DNA from: Pseudomonas sp. SORT22
GTDB taxonomy: Bacteria; Pseudomonadota; Gammaproteobacteria; Pseudomonadales; Pseudomonadaceae
Length of the DNA stretch: 64,000 bases
Reading direction: 5' to 3'
Assembly: GCF_018417635.1 (NCBI RefSeq)
Contig: NZ_CP071007.1
Span: 5,270,501-5,334,500 of the forward strand
The position numbers were made by a program, and so were the translations under genes. The notes beneath the pieces are model-generated. The model made no database searches and was not told where the DNA came from. It saw only the letters and a program-made list of their open reading frames with translations. Below are positions 54,568 through 64,000 of the stretch, one piece after another; within the stretch, counting starts at the first letter, position 1; each line of letters starts with the position of its first letter.

Positions 54568-56268
54568 TCAATGCTGCGGTGGATACCAACGCGGGGTATA
54601 GACCCACTGACCACCGTCTGCGCGGGCAAACTCGCAGGTCGTCGAGGATCCGACCAGCACCATGGTGCGCATATCGACCATGTCCGTTTGCAGCTCACCG
54701 AGACTGACCACCCTCAGTGTCTGACCCGGCCTACCGATGTCGCGGCCAAGGACTACAGGAGTCAGCTCGGCTCGATGCTGGCGGACAATTTCCAGGGCCC
54801 GCCCGAGCTGCCACGGCCGCGAGCGCGAGATCGGGTTGTAGAAGGCCAGCGCCAGGTCGGCCTGGCAGGCCAGGTCCAGGCGCTTCTCGATGATCGACCA
54901 GGGCTTGAGGTTGTCCGACAGCGACAGCACGCAGAAGTCGTGGCCCAAGGGAGCGCCGGCCTGCGCTGCAGTTGCCAGGGAAGCGGAAACGCCGGGCAGC
55001 ATTTCCAGCTCCACTGCGTGCCAATCCGGATCGTTCGACTCGTGCAGCGCTTCGAGCACCGCCGCGGCCATGGCGAACACACCAGGGTCGCCCGAAGACA
55101 CCACCACTACCGAACGCCCTTGCGCCGCCAGCTCGAAGGCATGCCGGGCACGCTGCATCTCTTCGCGGTTGTCGGTGCAATGCAGCACCTGATCGGCACG
55201 GAACGGCCCGGCCATGCGCACATAGGTTTCATAGCCGAGCACATCGTTGGCTCGAGCAAGCTCGGCCTTGACCGCAGGCACCATCAAGTCGGCAGCGCCA
55301 GGGCCGAGACCGATCACCGCCAGGCGACCGCGGGCGCGACCGATCTGCTGCGGGTCGATCGGCTGGTTCGAGACCACGATGGCCAGGCCGTCAGTCACTG
55401 GCTGCGGTGGCAGCAATTGCGGCATTACCTGAGCCGCCAGGGCACTGGCATCGCCGGCACCCGGGGCAAAGCGCAAGTCCACGCCCAGCTCGGCAGCAGC
55501 CGCGTGCAGGGCCGGGTTGGCCATGTGCGGCTCTGCGGCCAGCAGGCAAGCCAGCGCCGGCTCGGCAATCCGCGCCGCCTGCAGGGCATCGCGAATGGCC
55601 TGGGCCAGTTCCGGCAGCACTTCGCTGACCGCGACCATGACACAACGCGGGTAGATCACCAGCTCATTGGCCGAGGCTGCACGGGCATCACAACCAACAT
55701 GAATCGCCAGGTGCGCCTGCTCGCTTTGCGGCAGCTGCGCCTGTTCAAGCCAGGGCGCAGCGCCGTCGATACGCACGCTTTCGCCGGCCAGCAGGTCGGA
55801 GACGAAACGCTTGCCCAGCTCAAGGTCGGCCAGGGCATAACCGCTGGGCGGGTTGAGCAGGCAGGTACCGAAACGTAGCTCGCCACTGGTGGTGATCGCC
55901 GCCGCCACACCCAGGCCGGCGCCGATTTCCCGGGCCATGCGATTGACCCCGCCGAGCCCGCCGAGCAGCGGCACCACAGCGCTGCCATCCTCGGCCACCG
56001 CCAGCACCGGCGGCTCGGCGCCCTTCTCCAGCAACAGGCCGGCCAGGGTGCGGATGACGATACCGGCAGCGCACAGGGCGATGATCGGCGTGTCTTGCTG
56101 ATAGAGCTGGCGCACGGTGGCGCCGAATTCCTGGTAACTGCGGTCGGCGCCTTCGACCCGGCCCTCAAGGCCATGGATCAATGCGTCCGGGTACAACTGC
56201 TGGATCTTGCGGGCAGTGGCCAGGCTGCCGTTGCCAAGGATGACAATGGCCGGGGCTTTACGGGTCAT
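54568..56268 (-). CDS. cobJ: CbiG/CobE-CobJ fusion (precorrin-3B C17-methyltransferase)
   Basis: 566 residues from ATG 56268, which overlaps the cobI stop by one base (TGATG). Residues about 1-320 are CbiG-like: L-C-A-A-G-I-V-I-R-T-L, L-L-G-G-L-G-G-V-N-R, and a C-terminal CobE-like part with A-E-L-G-V-D-L-R-F. Residues about 330-566 form a tetrapyrrole methyltransferase: V-I-G-L-G-P-G-A-A-D-L-M, S-S-G-D-P-G-V-F-A-M and E-M-L-P-G-V-S-A. CobJ methylates C17 and contracts the ring. The fused domain may open the lactone, a step given to CbiG in the other pathway. Confidence 0.9.
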   Translation of the reverse strand: MTRKAPAIVILGNGSLATARKIQQLYPDALIHGLEGRVEGADRSYQEFGATVRQLYQQDTPIIALCAAGIVIRTLAGLLLEKGAEPPVLAVAEDGSAVVPLLGGLGGVNRMAREIGAGLGVAAAITTSGELRFGTCLLNPPSGYALADLELGKRFVSDLLAGESVRIDGAAPWLEQAQLPQSEQAHLAIHVGCDARAASANELVIYPRCVMVAVSEVLPELAQAIRDALQAARIAEPALACLLAAEPHMANPALHAAAAELGVDLRFAPGAGDASALAAQVMPQLLPPQPVTDGLAIVVSNQPIDPQQIGRARGRLAVIGLGPGAADLMVPAVKAELARANDVLGYETYVRMAGPFRADQVLHCTDNREEMQRARHAFELAAQGRSVVVVSSGDPGVFAMAAAVLEALHESNDPDWHAVELEMLPGVSASLATAAQAGAPLGHDFCVLSLSDNLKPWSIIEKRLDLACQADLALAFYNPISRSRPWQLGRALEIVRQHRAELTPVVLGRDIGRPGQTLRVVSLGELQTDMVDMRTMVLVGSSTTCEFARADGGQWVYTPRWYPPQH

Positions 56269-57002
56269 CAACCTTGCCACCTTTCACCGGGCACGATGAT
56301 CAGCGAGAAGTACGGCGAGGACTGCGGATCGACCTGGTCCAGGGCGACGATCTTCTGGTTGGCCATGGTTGCCCGCTCCACATACAGGGCACGCTCGGCC
56401 AGGCCGAGCTCGGCCAGCACATCGCGAACCTTGGGGAAGTTACGCCCAAGTTTCATGATCACCGCGGCATCGGCATCGGCCAGGCGGCGCTTGAGTTCGT
56501 CATACGCCAGCACGCCGGAGAGTACCGACAGGCTCTGGTTGCGATACACCAGCGGCGCACCGAGCACCGAGGCGCCGCCGAGCATCGAGCAGACCCCCGG
56601 GATCACTTGCGCATCGTAGCGCTCGGCGAGGCGGTCGTGCAGGTACATGTAGGAGCCGTAGAAGAACGGATCGCCTTCGCAGATCACCGCCACATCGCGG
56701 CCGGCATCCAGGTGCGCGGCAACCTCAAGGCTGGCGGCATCGTAAAAGTCGCTGATGACCTGTTCATAAGACAACGGCGCCGGCAGCACCTCGGTGGTCA
56801 CCGGGTACACCAGCGGCAGCAAGGTCTGGGCTTCCTGCAGATGGCTTTCGATGATGCCGAAGGCGTTGCCGCGCTTGCCCTTGGCGACAAAGTAGGCCAC
56901 CACCGGCGACTCGCGCAGCAAACGCAGCGCCTTGACGGTAATCAGTTCTGGATCGCCGGGGCCAACGCCCAGGCCCAGCAAACGTCCACGAGCCTGCATC
57001 AT
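56268..57002 (-). CDS. cobI: Precorrin-2 C20-methyltransferase
   Basis: A 244-residue class III methyltransferase with [12 protein letters not shown] near the start, [11 protein letters not shown] and V-I-P-G-V-C-S-M. It converts precorrin-2 to precorrin-3A. The ATG overlaps the cobH stop (ATGA). Confidence 0.95.
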   Translation of the reverse strand: MMQARGRLLGLGVGPGDPELITVKALRLLRESPVVAYFVAKGKRGNAFGIIESHLQEAQTLLPLVYPVTTEVLPAPLSYEQVISDFYDAASLEVAAHLDAGRDVAVICEGDPFFYGSYMYLHDRLAERYDAQVIPGVCSMLGGASVLGAPLVYRNQSLSVLSGVLAYDELKRRLADADAAVIMKLGRNFPKVRDVLAELGLAERALYVERATMANQKIVALDQVDPQSSPYFSLIIVPGERWQG

Positions 57003-57625
57003 TCGACCTCCGTGGCCAGGGCATTGACCGCGGCGGCGGCCATGGCGCTGCCGCCCAGGCGCCCTTGCATGATCACGAACGGCACGCCACGGCTGTCGGC
57101 AGCGAGCATCGCCTTGGACTCGGCGGCGCCAACAAAGCCCACCGGGAAGCCGAGAATCAACGCCGGTTTAGGCGCGCCAGCGTCGAGCATTTCCAGCAGG
57201 TAGAACAGCGCAGTCGGCGCGTTGCCGATAACTACCACGCTGCCTTCCAGGTGCGGCCGCCACAGCTCCAGGGCCACCGCCGAGCGGGTGTTGCCCAATT
57301 CTCGGGCAAGTTCCGGCACCTGCTCGTCGCGCAGGGTGCAGATCACCGGGTTGTTGGCTGGCAGGCGTGCACGGGTAATACCCTCGGACACCATCCGCGC
57401 ATCGCAGAGGATCGGCGCGCCGGCGGCCAGGGCATCACGCCCGGCCTTGCCGGCACCCGGGGAGAACTGCAGGCCATCGATTGCATCGACCATGCCGCAG
57501 GCGTGTATCACGCGGACCGCAAGCTTTTCCAGATCGGCCGGGATGCGATCGAGCCGGGCTTCCTCTCGAATGATCGCGAAGGAATTGCGATAGATCTCCT
57601 GACCATCGCGGATGTAATCAATCAT
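56999..57625 (-). CDS. cobH: Precorrin-8X methylmutase
   Basis: 208 residues from ATG 57625. The active-site histidine lies in [18 protein letters not shown] and [11 protein letters not shown] are the other family signatures. It moves the methyl group from C11 to C12, giving hydrogenobyrinic acid. It overlaps cobG by eight bases. Confidence 0.95.
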   Translation of the reverse strand: MIDYIRDGQEIYRNSFAIIREEARLDRIPADLEKLAVRVIHACGMVDAIDGLQFSPGAGKAGRDALAAGAPILCDARMVSEGITRARLPANNPVICTLRDEQVPELARELGNTRSAVALELWRPHLEGSVVVIGNAPTALFYLLEMLDAGAPKPALILGFPVGFVGAAESKAMLAADSRGVPFVIMQGRLGGSAMAAAAVNALATEVE

Positions 57626-58967
57626 CAAGGGTGCTCCGTGAGCAGGCGTCTAGCAGTGCGCCGGCTTCTTTTAGTGTGAGGTTGCGTGCGCGCAGGCGGC
57701 CGAAGCCCGGCTCGGTTGCGTCACGCAGGTACAAGTCGTAGTGGCCGGGGCTTTGCGCCAGCAAGGTGGCGGGCGCCACGTGGGCCATGGCGCACGAGCG
57801 CAGGCAGCCGCTCAAGTGCACGCTGGCCGGTGCTCCGGGTGCCAGCATGGTGGCCAGCAGGCGCGCATCGCCCTTGGTTTCGGCCTGGCCTTTGGCGCAG
57901 CCGGCGCAACCGGTGCAGGCGACCAGGCGCGCCAGTCGATCATGGGTCGAGACCAGCAGCCCCAATCGGGCCAGGCCGTCGACCACTTGCCCGGCATGAT
58001 GGTGGCCAATGTTGGGCAGCAGCACGCCCTGCCAAGGGGTCATGCGCAAGGTGCCGTCGCCCTGCTCCCGTGCCAGCCGGGCCGCAGCGCGCAGCATCGA
58101 AGGGTTCAGACGCCCCAGGGGCGCTGCCGAACCGACGGCGCTCAGGCCGTGTTGCAGCTGTGGATAAATCCCCAGATAGCCCGCCGTTACCGGCGAGCGA
58201 CGCCACTGGCAAACCGCCGCATCCGCCCGCACCGGCAAAACCAGCCCGGCGATAAACGCCTCGGGCGTATGTTCGCTGAGCAACTGGCGCATCCGCGTCT
58301 GCTCTGGCCGGGCCAGATCGAGAAAGCGCTTGAGTACCGCCAGTACCAGTTCGTGCCCGCGTGTCAGGGGTACAGCACCCAACGGCGCATCCGCGGCCGG
58401 GCAACCGGCAAGGCCGAATGCCAGCCACAGTTCGTCGTCAAGCTTCAGCGGGCTGAGCCACAGGTCATGGGGGTGTTCAAGCATCGCCAGGGCCTCGCCG
58501 CCATCCAGCTGCACGGCGAACTTGGCCGAGAGCTGATGAAAACGCGGGGTGGTTTCCAGCGACTGCAGCACCTGCTGCGCCAAAGGCCGGGTATCGAACA
58601 GCATCTGCCGATCAAGGCCGGCGACGGGGCTGAGCATCAGGTTGCGCACATCGTCGCCGGCGGCCTCGCGCGGGCCCAGGCCTGCGGCCAGCAGCCCTTC
58701 GATCAGCCCGGCGTGGTCGCCGCCGATGCCGCGAATCTGCAGGTTGCCACGGTTGGTGACTTCGATTTCACCACCGGCATAACGCTCGGCCGCAGCGGCC
58801 ACGGCCTCGGCCTGAGCCGCCGTCAGCGCCCCGCCGGCCAGCTTGATCCGGCAGATGCCGCCGTCCAGCGCCTGGACGATGCGCCACAACCCCGGACAGG
58901 CCGAGGGACGCAGCGAAGCTTGGGGCTGGTGGGCCGATACAGGCTGGTTCAAAAGGTCACCCGGCAA
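57618..58967 (-). CDS. cobG: Precorrin-3B synthase CobG
   Basis: About 449 residues. No ATG fits the start: TTG 58967 (M-P-G-D) and TTG 58952 (before N-Q-P-V, with GGGTGA just upstream) are both possible. It is a sulphite/nitrite-reductase-like protein with the [4Fe-4S] cysteines in C-T-G-C-A-G-C and C-L-R-S-C (about residues 347-395). CobG uses oxygen to make the C20-hydroxy lactone, so the pathway here needs air. It is the first gene of the minus operon, divergent from cobL. Confidence 0.9.
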   Translation of the reverse strand: MPGDLLNQPVSAHQPQASLRPSACPGLWRIVQALDGGICRIKLAGGALTAAQAEAVAAAAERYAGGEIEVTNRGNLQIRGIGGDHAGLIEGLLAAGLGPREAAGDDVRNLMLSPVAGLDRQMLFDTRPLAQQVLQSLETTPRFHQLSAKFAVQLDGGEALAMLEHPHDLWLSPLKLDDELWLAFGLAGCPAADAPLGAVPLTRGHELVLAVLKRFLDLARPEQTRMRQLLSEHTPEAFIAGLVLPVRADAAVCQWRRSPVTAGYLGIYPQLQHGLSAVGSAAPLGRLNPSMLRAAARLAREQGDGTLRMTPWQGVLLPNIGHHHAGQVVDGLARLGLLVSTHDRLARLVACTGCAGCAKGQAETKGDARLLATMLAPGAPASVHLSGCLRSCAMAHVAPATLLAQSPGHYDLYLRDATEPGFGRLRARNLTLKEAGALLDACSRSTLDD

Positions 58968-59068
58968 TCGTGAAAAGGCACTTCAGTGTAGAAGGCGCGG
59001 TATTATGCCTGCTTTGTCCGAAGGCATGAAAAGCCTGCCGGTCGGATTGCGTTGAATTGAGGAAATCC

Positions 59069-60280
59069 ATGTCGCCCTGGCTGACAATAGTAGGTATCGG
59101 TGAAGACGGCTTCAGTGGCCTGGGCAAGCAGGCCCGGCGCGCGCTGCTGGGCGCTTCACGGGTGTTTGGCGGCCAGCGCCAGCTGGACCTGCTGCCGCAC
59201 TGCATCAGCGGCGAACGCCTGCTGTGGCCCAGCCCGTTTTCCCTGGCGCCGGTACTGGCCCTGCGCGGCGAGCCGGTGTGCGTGCTGGCCAGCGGCGACC
59301 CGATGTTCTATGGCGTAGGCGCAAGCCTTGCGCGCCAGCTCGACGTCAGCGAAATGAACGTGTTGCCGATGCCCTCTTCCTGCGCCCTGGCCGCCGCCCG
59401 CCTGGGTTGGCCACTGCAGGAGGTGCTGACGCTCTCGCTGGTGGCGCGGCCGATCGCTGCGCTCAACGCCCACCTGTACAGCGGCGTGCGCCTGCTGGTG
59501 CTGAGCAACGATGGCAGCAGCCCGGCCGCGATCGCCGCCCTGCTGCGCGAACGCGGTTTCGCGCTGAGCCGCCTGCAGGTCTTCGAGCACCTGGGCGGCA
59601 GCGCCGAGCGGCGCCTCGAGGGCACTGCCGCGCACTGGCCGCACCCGCAAGTTGCCGACTTGAACCTGGTCGCCATCGAATGCCTGGCCACGCCCGATGC
59701 ACCGCGCCTGTCGCCGCTTGCCGGTCTGCCAGACAGCGCCTTCAGACACGACGGCCAGCTGACCAAGCGCGATGTGCGCGCCATCACTCTGGCGCGCCTG
59801 GCCCCGCAGCCGGGCGAACTGCTCTGGGATGTCGGCGCCGGCAGCGGCTCGATCGGTATCGAGTGGATGCGCGCCCACCCCAGTTGCCGGGCGTTGGCGA
59901 TCGAGTCCGACGAGGGCCGCCAGCAACTGATCGAACACAACCGCGATGCCCTTGGCGTGCCTGGCCTGCAGTTGATTCGAGGTCGTGCGCCGATGGCCCT
60001 GCAGGGCCTGGAACGCCCGGATGCGATCTTCATCGGTGGCGGCGTGACCCGCGAAGGCGTGCTGCAACACTGCTGGCAGCAACTGCGCCCGGGTGGCCGC
60101 CTGGTGGCCAATGCCGTGACCCTGCAAAGTGAACTGGCGCTGGTCAACTGGCGCGAGCAGCATGGCGGCGAGCTGACCCGCATCCATATCGCCCAGGCGC
60201 AACCCCTGGGCGAGTTCGACACCTGGCGCCAGGCCCTGCCGATCACCCTGCTAGACGCGGTCAAGCCTGCCGATGCGTGA
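59069..60280 (+). CDS. cobL: Precorrin-6Y C5,15-methyltransferase (decarboxylating)
   Basis: 403 residues from ATG 59069 (GAGGAA upstream). The N-terminal CbiE-like methyltransferase (1-200) has I-V-G-I-G-E-D-G and [12 protein letters not shown]. The C-terminal CbiT-like domain has [13 protein letters not shown]. The fused form does both methylations and decarboxylation. The 101-base gap to cobG is too short for a full B12 riboswitch and I see no B12 box. Confidence 0.94.
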   Translation: MSPWLTIVGIGEDGFSGLGKQARRALLGASRVFGGQRQLDLLPHCISGERLLWPSPFSLAPVLALRGEPVCVLASGDPMFYGVGASLARQLDVSEMNVLPMPSSCALAAARLGWPLQEVLTLSLVARPIAALNAHLYSGVRLLVLSNDGSSPAAIAALLRERGFALSRLQVFEHLGGSAERRLEGTAAHWPHPQVADLNLVAIECLATPDAPRLSPLAGLPDSAFRHDGQLTKRDVRAITLARLAPQPGELLWDVGAGSGSIGIEWMRAHPSCRALAIESDEGRQQLIEHNRDALGVPGLQLIRGRAPMALQGLERPDAIFIGGGVTREGVLQHCWQQLRPGGRLVANAVTLQSELALVNWREQHGGELTRIHIAQAQPLGEFDTWRQALPITLLDAVKPADA

Positions 60281-61370
60281 CGAAACCCGCGAACAACCCG
60301 CGCCACTGCGCAGCGGCCTGACCACTGGCAGTTGCGCCACCGCCACTAGCCTGGCGGCGGCGCGGCTGCTGCTGGGCGGCCAGAGCAACGATGCGGTGCA
60401 GATCACCTTGCCCAAGGGCAAGGTGGTGCAGATGCGCCTGGAGTTTTGTCGCCTGCACGAGGACGGCGCCGAAGCCGGCACCCTCAAGGATGCCGGCGAT
60501 GACCCGGACGTGACCCACGGCGCCCTGCTCTACAGCCGCGTGCGCCTGCAGGCCGAACCCGGTGTGCGCTTTGTTGCCGGCCACGGCGTCGGCACGGTGA
60601 CCCGCCCAGGCCTGGTGCTCGGCGTGGGTGAACCGGCGATCAACCCGGTACCACGCAGGATGATGACCGAGCACCTGCTGCGCCTGGCCGCCGAATTCGC
60701 CTACAGCGGCGGCTTCGAGGTCACGGTAAACGTGCAGGACGGCGAAAGCCTGGCGCTGAAGACCATGAACCCGCGTCTGGGCATTCTTGGCGGCCTGTCG
60801 ATCCTCGGCACCAGCGGCATTGTCCGGCCGTTCTCCTGCTCGGCCTATATCGCCTCGATCCACCAGGGCATCGACGTGGCCAAGACCAACGGCTACCAGC
60901 ACATCGCCGCCTGCACCGGCAATGCCAGCGAAGACACCATGCGCCGGGTCTACAACCTGCCAGAAATCGCCCTGATCGAAATGGGCGACTTTGTCGGCGC
61001 GGTGCTCAAGCACCTGCGCAAGGTGCCTGTGGATAAACTCAGCCTGTGCGGCGGCTTCGGCAAGATCAGCAAGCTGGCCGCCGGGCACATGGACCTGCAC
61101 AGCCGCCATTCGAGCATCGACCTGCCGCAACTGGCCGACTGGGCTGCAGCCATTGGTGCCGACCCGGCGTTGCAAGACGCTATTCGCCAGGCCAACACCA
61201 GCCAGCAGGCCCTGGCCCTGGCCAGTGCCGCCGGCGTTGCCCTGGGCGATGCGGTCTGCGCCCACGCCCTGGCCTTTGCCCGTAGCGTGGTGCCGGCGCA
61301 GGTGCAGGTGGAAGTGTTCGCCATTGATCGTCAGGGCGGCATCGTAGGCCATGCGGGGGGCTTTGCATGA
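60273..61370 (+). CDS. cbiD: CbiD C1-methyltransferase
   Basis: 365 residues, overlapping cobL by eight bases. [13 protein letters not shown] opens the protein, then [19 protein letters not shown] and [15 protein letters not shown] are all diagnostic. CbiD belongs to the oxygen-independent route, where it methylates C1 after ring opening. In the oxygen-dependent route CobF does this. No cobF is present here. Confidence 0.95.
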   Translation: MRDETREQPAPLRSGLTTGSCATATSLAAARLLLGGQSNDAVQITLPKGKVVQMRLEFCRLHEDGAEAGTLKDAGDDPDVTHGALLYSRVRLQAEPGVRFVAGHGVGTVTRPGLVLGVGEPAINPVPRRMMTEHLLRLAAEFAYSGGFEVTVNVQDGESLALKTMNPRLGILGGLSILGTSGIVRPFSCSAYIASIHQGIDVAKTNGYQHIAACTGNASEDTMRRVYNLPEIALIEMGDFVGAVLKHLRKVPVDKLSLCGGFGKISKLAAGHMDLHSRHSSIDLPQLADWAAAIGADPALQDAIRQANTSQQALALASAAGVALGDAVCAHALAFARSVVPAQVQVEVFAIDRQGGIVGHAGGFA

Positions 61371-62080
61371 CGCGCATCCTGTTGCTCGGCGGCGTCACCG
61401 AGGCGCTGGCCATTGCCCGCACCCTGGGCCCACAGCACGTCTACAGCCTGGCCGGGATCGGCCGGGTGCCTACTGACCTGGACTGTCAGGTACGGGTCGG
61501 CGGGTTTGGCGGCGCCGAGGGCCTGGCCGCTTACCTGCGCGCAGAACGCATCGACCTGCTGATCGACGCCACCCACCCCTATGCCGCCCGCATCAGCGCC
61601 AACGCCGCCCACGCCGCGCAACTCACCGGTGTGCCGTGCTGGGCGTTGCGCCGCCCGGCCTGGCAAGCCCAGGCCGGCGATGACTGGCGCGAGGTGAGCG
61701 ACTGGGCCGAACTGATCGACGCCCTGCGCCCGTTCCAGCGCCCGCTGTTCACCCTCGGCCGTGAGCCGTTGCAGCATCTGCACGAAATTCCCGCCCATCA
61801 ATTCTGGACCTTGCGCGCCCTCGAAGCCTGCCCCGGCAATGCACGCTGCGAAGTGATCGGCGCCCGCGGGCCGTTCCACCTGGAAGACGAACGAGCGCTG
61901 TTCGAGCGTCGGCAGATCGATGTGCTGATCAGCAAGAACAGCGGCAGCGGGGCGACCGAGCCTAAATTGCAAGTGGCACGTGAGCGCAGCCTACCGGTAC
62001 TGGTGCTTCGCAGGCCTGACCTCCCTCCCGCCACTCGCAGTTTCTCGACGGTTCAAGCACTGCTGCAAGCACTTCAGTGA
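61367..62080 (+). CDS. cobK: Precorrin-6A reductase
   Basis: A 237-residue Rossmann-type reductase with [14 protein letters not shown] at the start, [11 protein letters not shown], and [14 protein letters not shown] near the end. It uses NADPH to reduce precorrin-6A. The ATG overlaps cbiD (ATGA). Last gene of the plus-strand cob operon. Confidence 0.94.
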   Translation: MTRILLLGGVTEALAIARTLGPQHVYSLAGIGRVPTDLDCQVRVGGFGGAEGLAAYLRAERIDLLIDATHPYAARISANAAHAAQLTGVPCWALRRPAWQAQAGDDWREVSDWAELIDALRPFQRPLFTLGREPLQHLHEIPAHQFWTLRALEACPGNARCEVIGARGPFHLEDERALFERRQIDVLISKNSGSGATEPKLQVARERSLPVLVLRRPDLPPATRSFSTVQALLQALQ

Positions 62081-62109
62081 GTATTTTCCAAGGGCAAAGG
62101 CATATCCCG

Positions 62110-62160
62110 TTGACAGATGTCGGCGCTCTTTTAAACTTGGATATACATTTGGCATATACA
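62110..62160 (+). promoter_or_regulatory. vapBC promoter/operator region
   Basis: A TTGACA hexamer (62110-62115) is followed by AT-rich DNA with two copies of ATATACA (62141-62147 and 62154-62160), 13 bases apart, just before vapB. The repeats look like a VapB(C) autoregulatory site. The exact -10 cannot be fixed. Confidence 0.5.
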
Positions 62161-62172
62161 ACGAGGTGGATC

Positions 62173-62403
62173 ATGGAGCAAGGTGCCGTCTTCAAGAGCA
62201 ACCGCAGCCAAGCTGTGCGCCTGCCCAAGTCCGTAGCCCTGCCAGAGGATGTCAAACGCGTGGATATAGTCGCAGTGGGGCGAACCCGAATTATTTCTCC
62301 CTCCGGTGAAGCCTGGGACAGCTGGTTCGAAGGTCAGGATGTCAGCCCGGACTTCATGGCCGAACGTGAGCAAGACACCGATCAGGAGCGTGAGGGGTTC
62401 TGA
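62173..62403 (+). CDS. vapB: VapB-type antitoxin (AbrB-like)
   Basis: 76 residues from ATG 62173, preceded by GAGGTGG; the longer frame starts inside cobK. A-V-F-K-S-N-R-S-Q-A-V-R-L-P-K opens the swapped-hairpin DNA-binding domain. An acidic C-terminal tail should bind the toxin. Stop and vapC start share one base (TGATG). Confidence 0.92.
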   Translation: MEQGAVFKSNRSQAVRLPKSVALPEDVKRVDIVAVGRTRIISPSGEAWDSWFEGQDVSPDFMAEREQDTDQEREGF

Positions 62404-62813
62404 TGCTCAAGTACATGCTCGATACCAACATCTGCATCTTCACCCTCAAGAACAAGCCTCTGGTCGTACGTGAAGCATTCAATCGCCATTACGGCCAACT
62501 GTGCATCAGCACAGTGACGCTGATGGAATTGATGTATGGCGCTGAAAAATCCGCTGCACCTGAACGCAATCTTGCCGTAGTCGAAGGATTCGCCGCACGC
62601 CTGGAGGTCCTCAGTTACGATGACCGTGCTGCGGCTCACAGCGGTCAGTTGCGTGCAGAGTTGGCCCGAGCCGGAACACCGATTGGCCCCTATGACCAGA
62701 TGATTGCCGGACATGCGCGTTCATTGGGGTTGCTACTGGTAACCAACAACATCCGCGAATTCCAGCGTGTTCCTGGGCTGCGCGTGGAAGACTGGCTCAA
62801 CCCCGCTCAATAG
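62403..62813 (+). CDS. vapC: VapC-type PIN-domain toxin ribonuclease
   Basis: A 136-residue PIN protein. The acidic residues Asp7 (M-L-D-T-N), Glu42 (L-M-E-L-M-Y-G) and Asp98 (G-P-Y-D-Q-M-I-A-G-H-A) with T-N-N-I-R-E-F make a complete catalytic site. VapC toxins of this type usually cleave initiator tRNA or rRNA. It appears active and is paired with vapB. The pair looks lower in GC than the cob genes. Confidence 0.92.
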   Translation: MLKYMLDTNICIFTLKNKPLVVREAFNRHYGQLCISTVTLMELMYGAEKSAAPERNLAVVEGFAARLEVLSYDDRAAAHSGQLRAELARAGTPIGPYDQMIAGHARSLGLLLVTNNIREFQRVPGLRVEDWLNPAQ

Positions 62814-62872
62814 CCCATCGCCCTCTGAGTGCCTTAAACTACCCCCTCCTCCCCCCGGAAGACCTCACCCAT

Positions 62873-63310
62873 ATGGAAATGCAATGGTGGATCTGGCTGG
62901 TATTCGGTTTCGGCCTCGTAGTGCTCGAACTGGTCCTGCCAACCTTCTTCATCCTCTGGTTCGGCATTGGTGCCGTGCTGGTTTCGTTCATTGCCTTCCT
63001 GGCGCCGAGCCTGCAGCTCGATATGCAGGTGCTGCTGTGGGTGGTGTTCTCGTCGATCACCACGCTGCTGTGGTTCAAGGTGTTTCGCAGGAAGCAGCCG
63101 GACACCCGCTGGACTGCCGATAGCGTGATCGGCGAAGTCGGCCTGCTCACTGCCACGGTTTCCGAATTTCACAAGGGCCGCGTGCGCTTTCAAAAGCCGA
63201 TTCTCGGCAATGAAGAATGGGTGTGCGTCGCCGATGCCGAGATCCCGGCCGGCGAGCGCGTGCGCCTCACTGCCATCGAAGGCAATACCGCCCGGGTTGC
63301 CCGGGCCTGA
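62873..63310 (+). CDS. NfeD-like membrane protein
   Basis: A 145-residue protein with membrane helices at about 4-25, 27-45 and 50-68 and a C-terminal OB-fold domain (G-E-V-G-L-L-T-A-T-V...V-C-V-A-D-A-E-I-P-A-G-E-R-V). This is the short NfeD form without protease. Such genes sit beside SPFH/stomatin genes, as here. It is thought to help organise membrane microdomains. Confidence 0.9.
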   Translation: MEMQWWIWLVFGFGLVVLELVLPTFFILWFGIGAVLVSFIAFLAPSLQLDMQVLLWVVFSSITTLLWFKVFRRKQPDTRWTADSVIGEVGLLTATVSEFHKGRVRFQKPILGNEEWVCVADAEIPAGERVRLTAIEGNTARVARA

Positions 63311-63333
63311 TCAGTAAAAGGAAGCATTGACTC

Positions 63334-64000
63334 ATGACCAGCCTTATCGTCGTCGGCACCATCGCCGCATTCGCCCTCATCACCCTGTTCAAGGGCGTGC
63401 GCATCGTGCCCCAGGGCGAGGAGTGGATCGTCGAGCGCCTGGGCCGCTACCACAGCACCCTCAAGCCGGGCCTGAACCTGCTGATCCCGTACATGGACGT
63501 GGTCGCCTATCGCCTGCCGACCAAGGACATCATCCTCGACGTGCAGCAGCAGGAAATCATCACCCGCGACAACGCGGTGATCGTCGCCAACGCGCTGTGT
63601 TTCGCCAAGGTCGTCGACCCGCAAAAAGCCGCCTACGGCGTGCAGGACTTCAGCTTCGCGGTCACCAGCCTGACCATGACCTCGCTGCGCGCCATCGTTG
63701 GCGCCATGGACCTCGACGAAGCGCTGTCGAGCCGCGAGCAGATCAAGGCGCGCCTGCGCGAAGCGATGTCCGAGCAGACCGAAGACTGGGGCGTGACCGT
63801 GCGCTCGGTAGAGATCCAGGACATCAAGCCGTCGCAGAACATGCAGGCGGCCATGGAGCGCCAGGCCGCCGCCGAGCGTGAGCGCAAAGCCGACGTCACC
63901 CGCGCCGAGGGCGCCAAGCAGGCCGCCATTCTCGAAGCCGAAGCGCGCCAGCAGGCGGCCAAGCTCGACGCCGAGGCGCAGATCAACCTCGCCGAAGCCT
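63334..64000 (+). CDS. SPFH/stomatin-prohibitin family protein, 3' end outside the window
   Basis: ATG 63334 with AAAGGAA upstream; 222 codons are visible before the window ends. One N-terminal membrane helix (about 1-20), then the SPFH domain (V-P-Q-G-E-E-W-I-V-E-R-L-G-R-Y, L-P-T-K-D-I-I-L-D-V) and the start of an alanine/glutamate-rich coiled coil. Such stomatin-like proteins (QmcA type) form membrane ring scaffolds with NfeD. Confidence 0.92.
   Translation, partial: MTSLIVVGTIAAFALITLFKGVRIVPQGEEWIVERLGRYHSTLKPGLNLLIPYMDVVAYRLPTKDIILDVQQQEIITRDNAVIVANALCFAKVVDPQKAAYGVQDFSFAVTSLTMTSLRAIVGAMDLDEALSSREQIKARLREAMSEQTEDWGVTVRSVEIQDIKPSQNMQAAMERQAAAERERKADVTRAEGAKQAAILEAEARQQAAKLDAEAQINLAEA

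Noticed and set aside
58968..59068. Possible cobalamin riboswitch between cobG and cobL
   Set aside because: The gap is about 100 bases, shorter than a B12 riboswitch, and I find no B12 box.

Overview
The window is GC-rich, densely coded chromosomal DNA from a Pseudomonas of the P. putida / P. fluorescens type. Evidence: the gene order speA - yciH - NUDIX - DUF2333 - gcbA - ctpL - dsbD - aroQ - accB - accC - prmA - DUF3426 - dusB - fis - purH - purD - retS - marC (recalled Pseudomonas synteny), a Tad/Flp locus controlled by PprA/PprB, an oxygen-dependent cobalamin operon with CobG, and REP-type intergenic palindromes ending in GACCCGCGAT. No rRNA, tRNA, phage, insertion sequence or CRISPR array was seen.

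Layout. 1-3.0 kb: end of a MaoC-like hydratase gene, a MazG-like pyrophosphohydrolase, a CmoM-like methyltransferase and two tandem DUF4136 lipoproteins. 3.1-18.1 kb: a type IVb (Flp/Tad) pilus locus with tadG, pprA, a TadE/F-like pseudopilin, fppA, pprB, the operon rcpC-rcpA-tadZ-tadA-tadB-tadC-tadD-DUF3613, the divergent flp prepilin gene and a single-domain response regulator. 18.1-29.1 kb: an orphan two-partner-secretion transporter (TpsB), penicillin-binding protein 1C, a small hydrophobic protein, a thioester-containing alpha-2-macroglobulin lipoprotein and a DinF-type MATE exporter. 29.2-52.4 kb: the conserved housekeeping and signalling block named above. 52.4-54.5 kb: three adjacent same-strand genes of no recognised family. 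54.6-62.1 kb: divergent cobalamin operons cobG-cobH-cobI-cobJ (minus) and cobL-cbiD-cobK (plus). 62.1-64.0 kb: a vapBC toxin-antitoxin pair, an NfeD protein and the start of an SPFH/stomatin gene running off the window.

How it works together. Much of the window concerns surface attachment. Flp pili are made by the Tad machinery and controlled by PprA/PprB. GcbA makes c-di-GMP, RetS opposes the Gac/Rsm switch to sessile growth, and a TpsB transporter lies beside flp. PBP1C and alpha-2-macroglobulin form the usual periplasmic wall-repair and protease-trap pair. The cobalamin genes mix pathways: oxygen-dependent CobG occurs with CbiD and a CbiG-like domain fused to CobJ, and no CobF was seen, suggesting that CbiG plus CbiD do CobF's work.

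The least explained part is the three-gene cassette at 52,421-54,464. Its products look like diverged paralogues of about 207-229 residues sharing an N-terminal W-F-x(2)-[FY]...L...G-W motif. The cassette overlaps marC at one end and begins under a nested inverted repeat at the other. I could not assign it a function.
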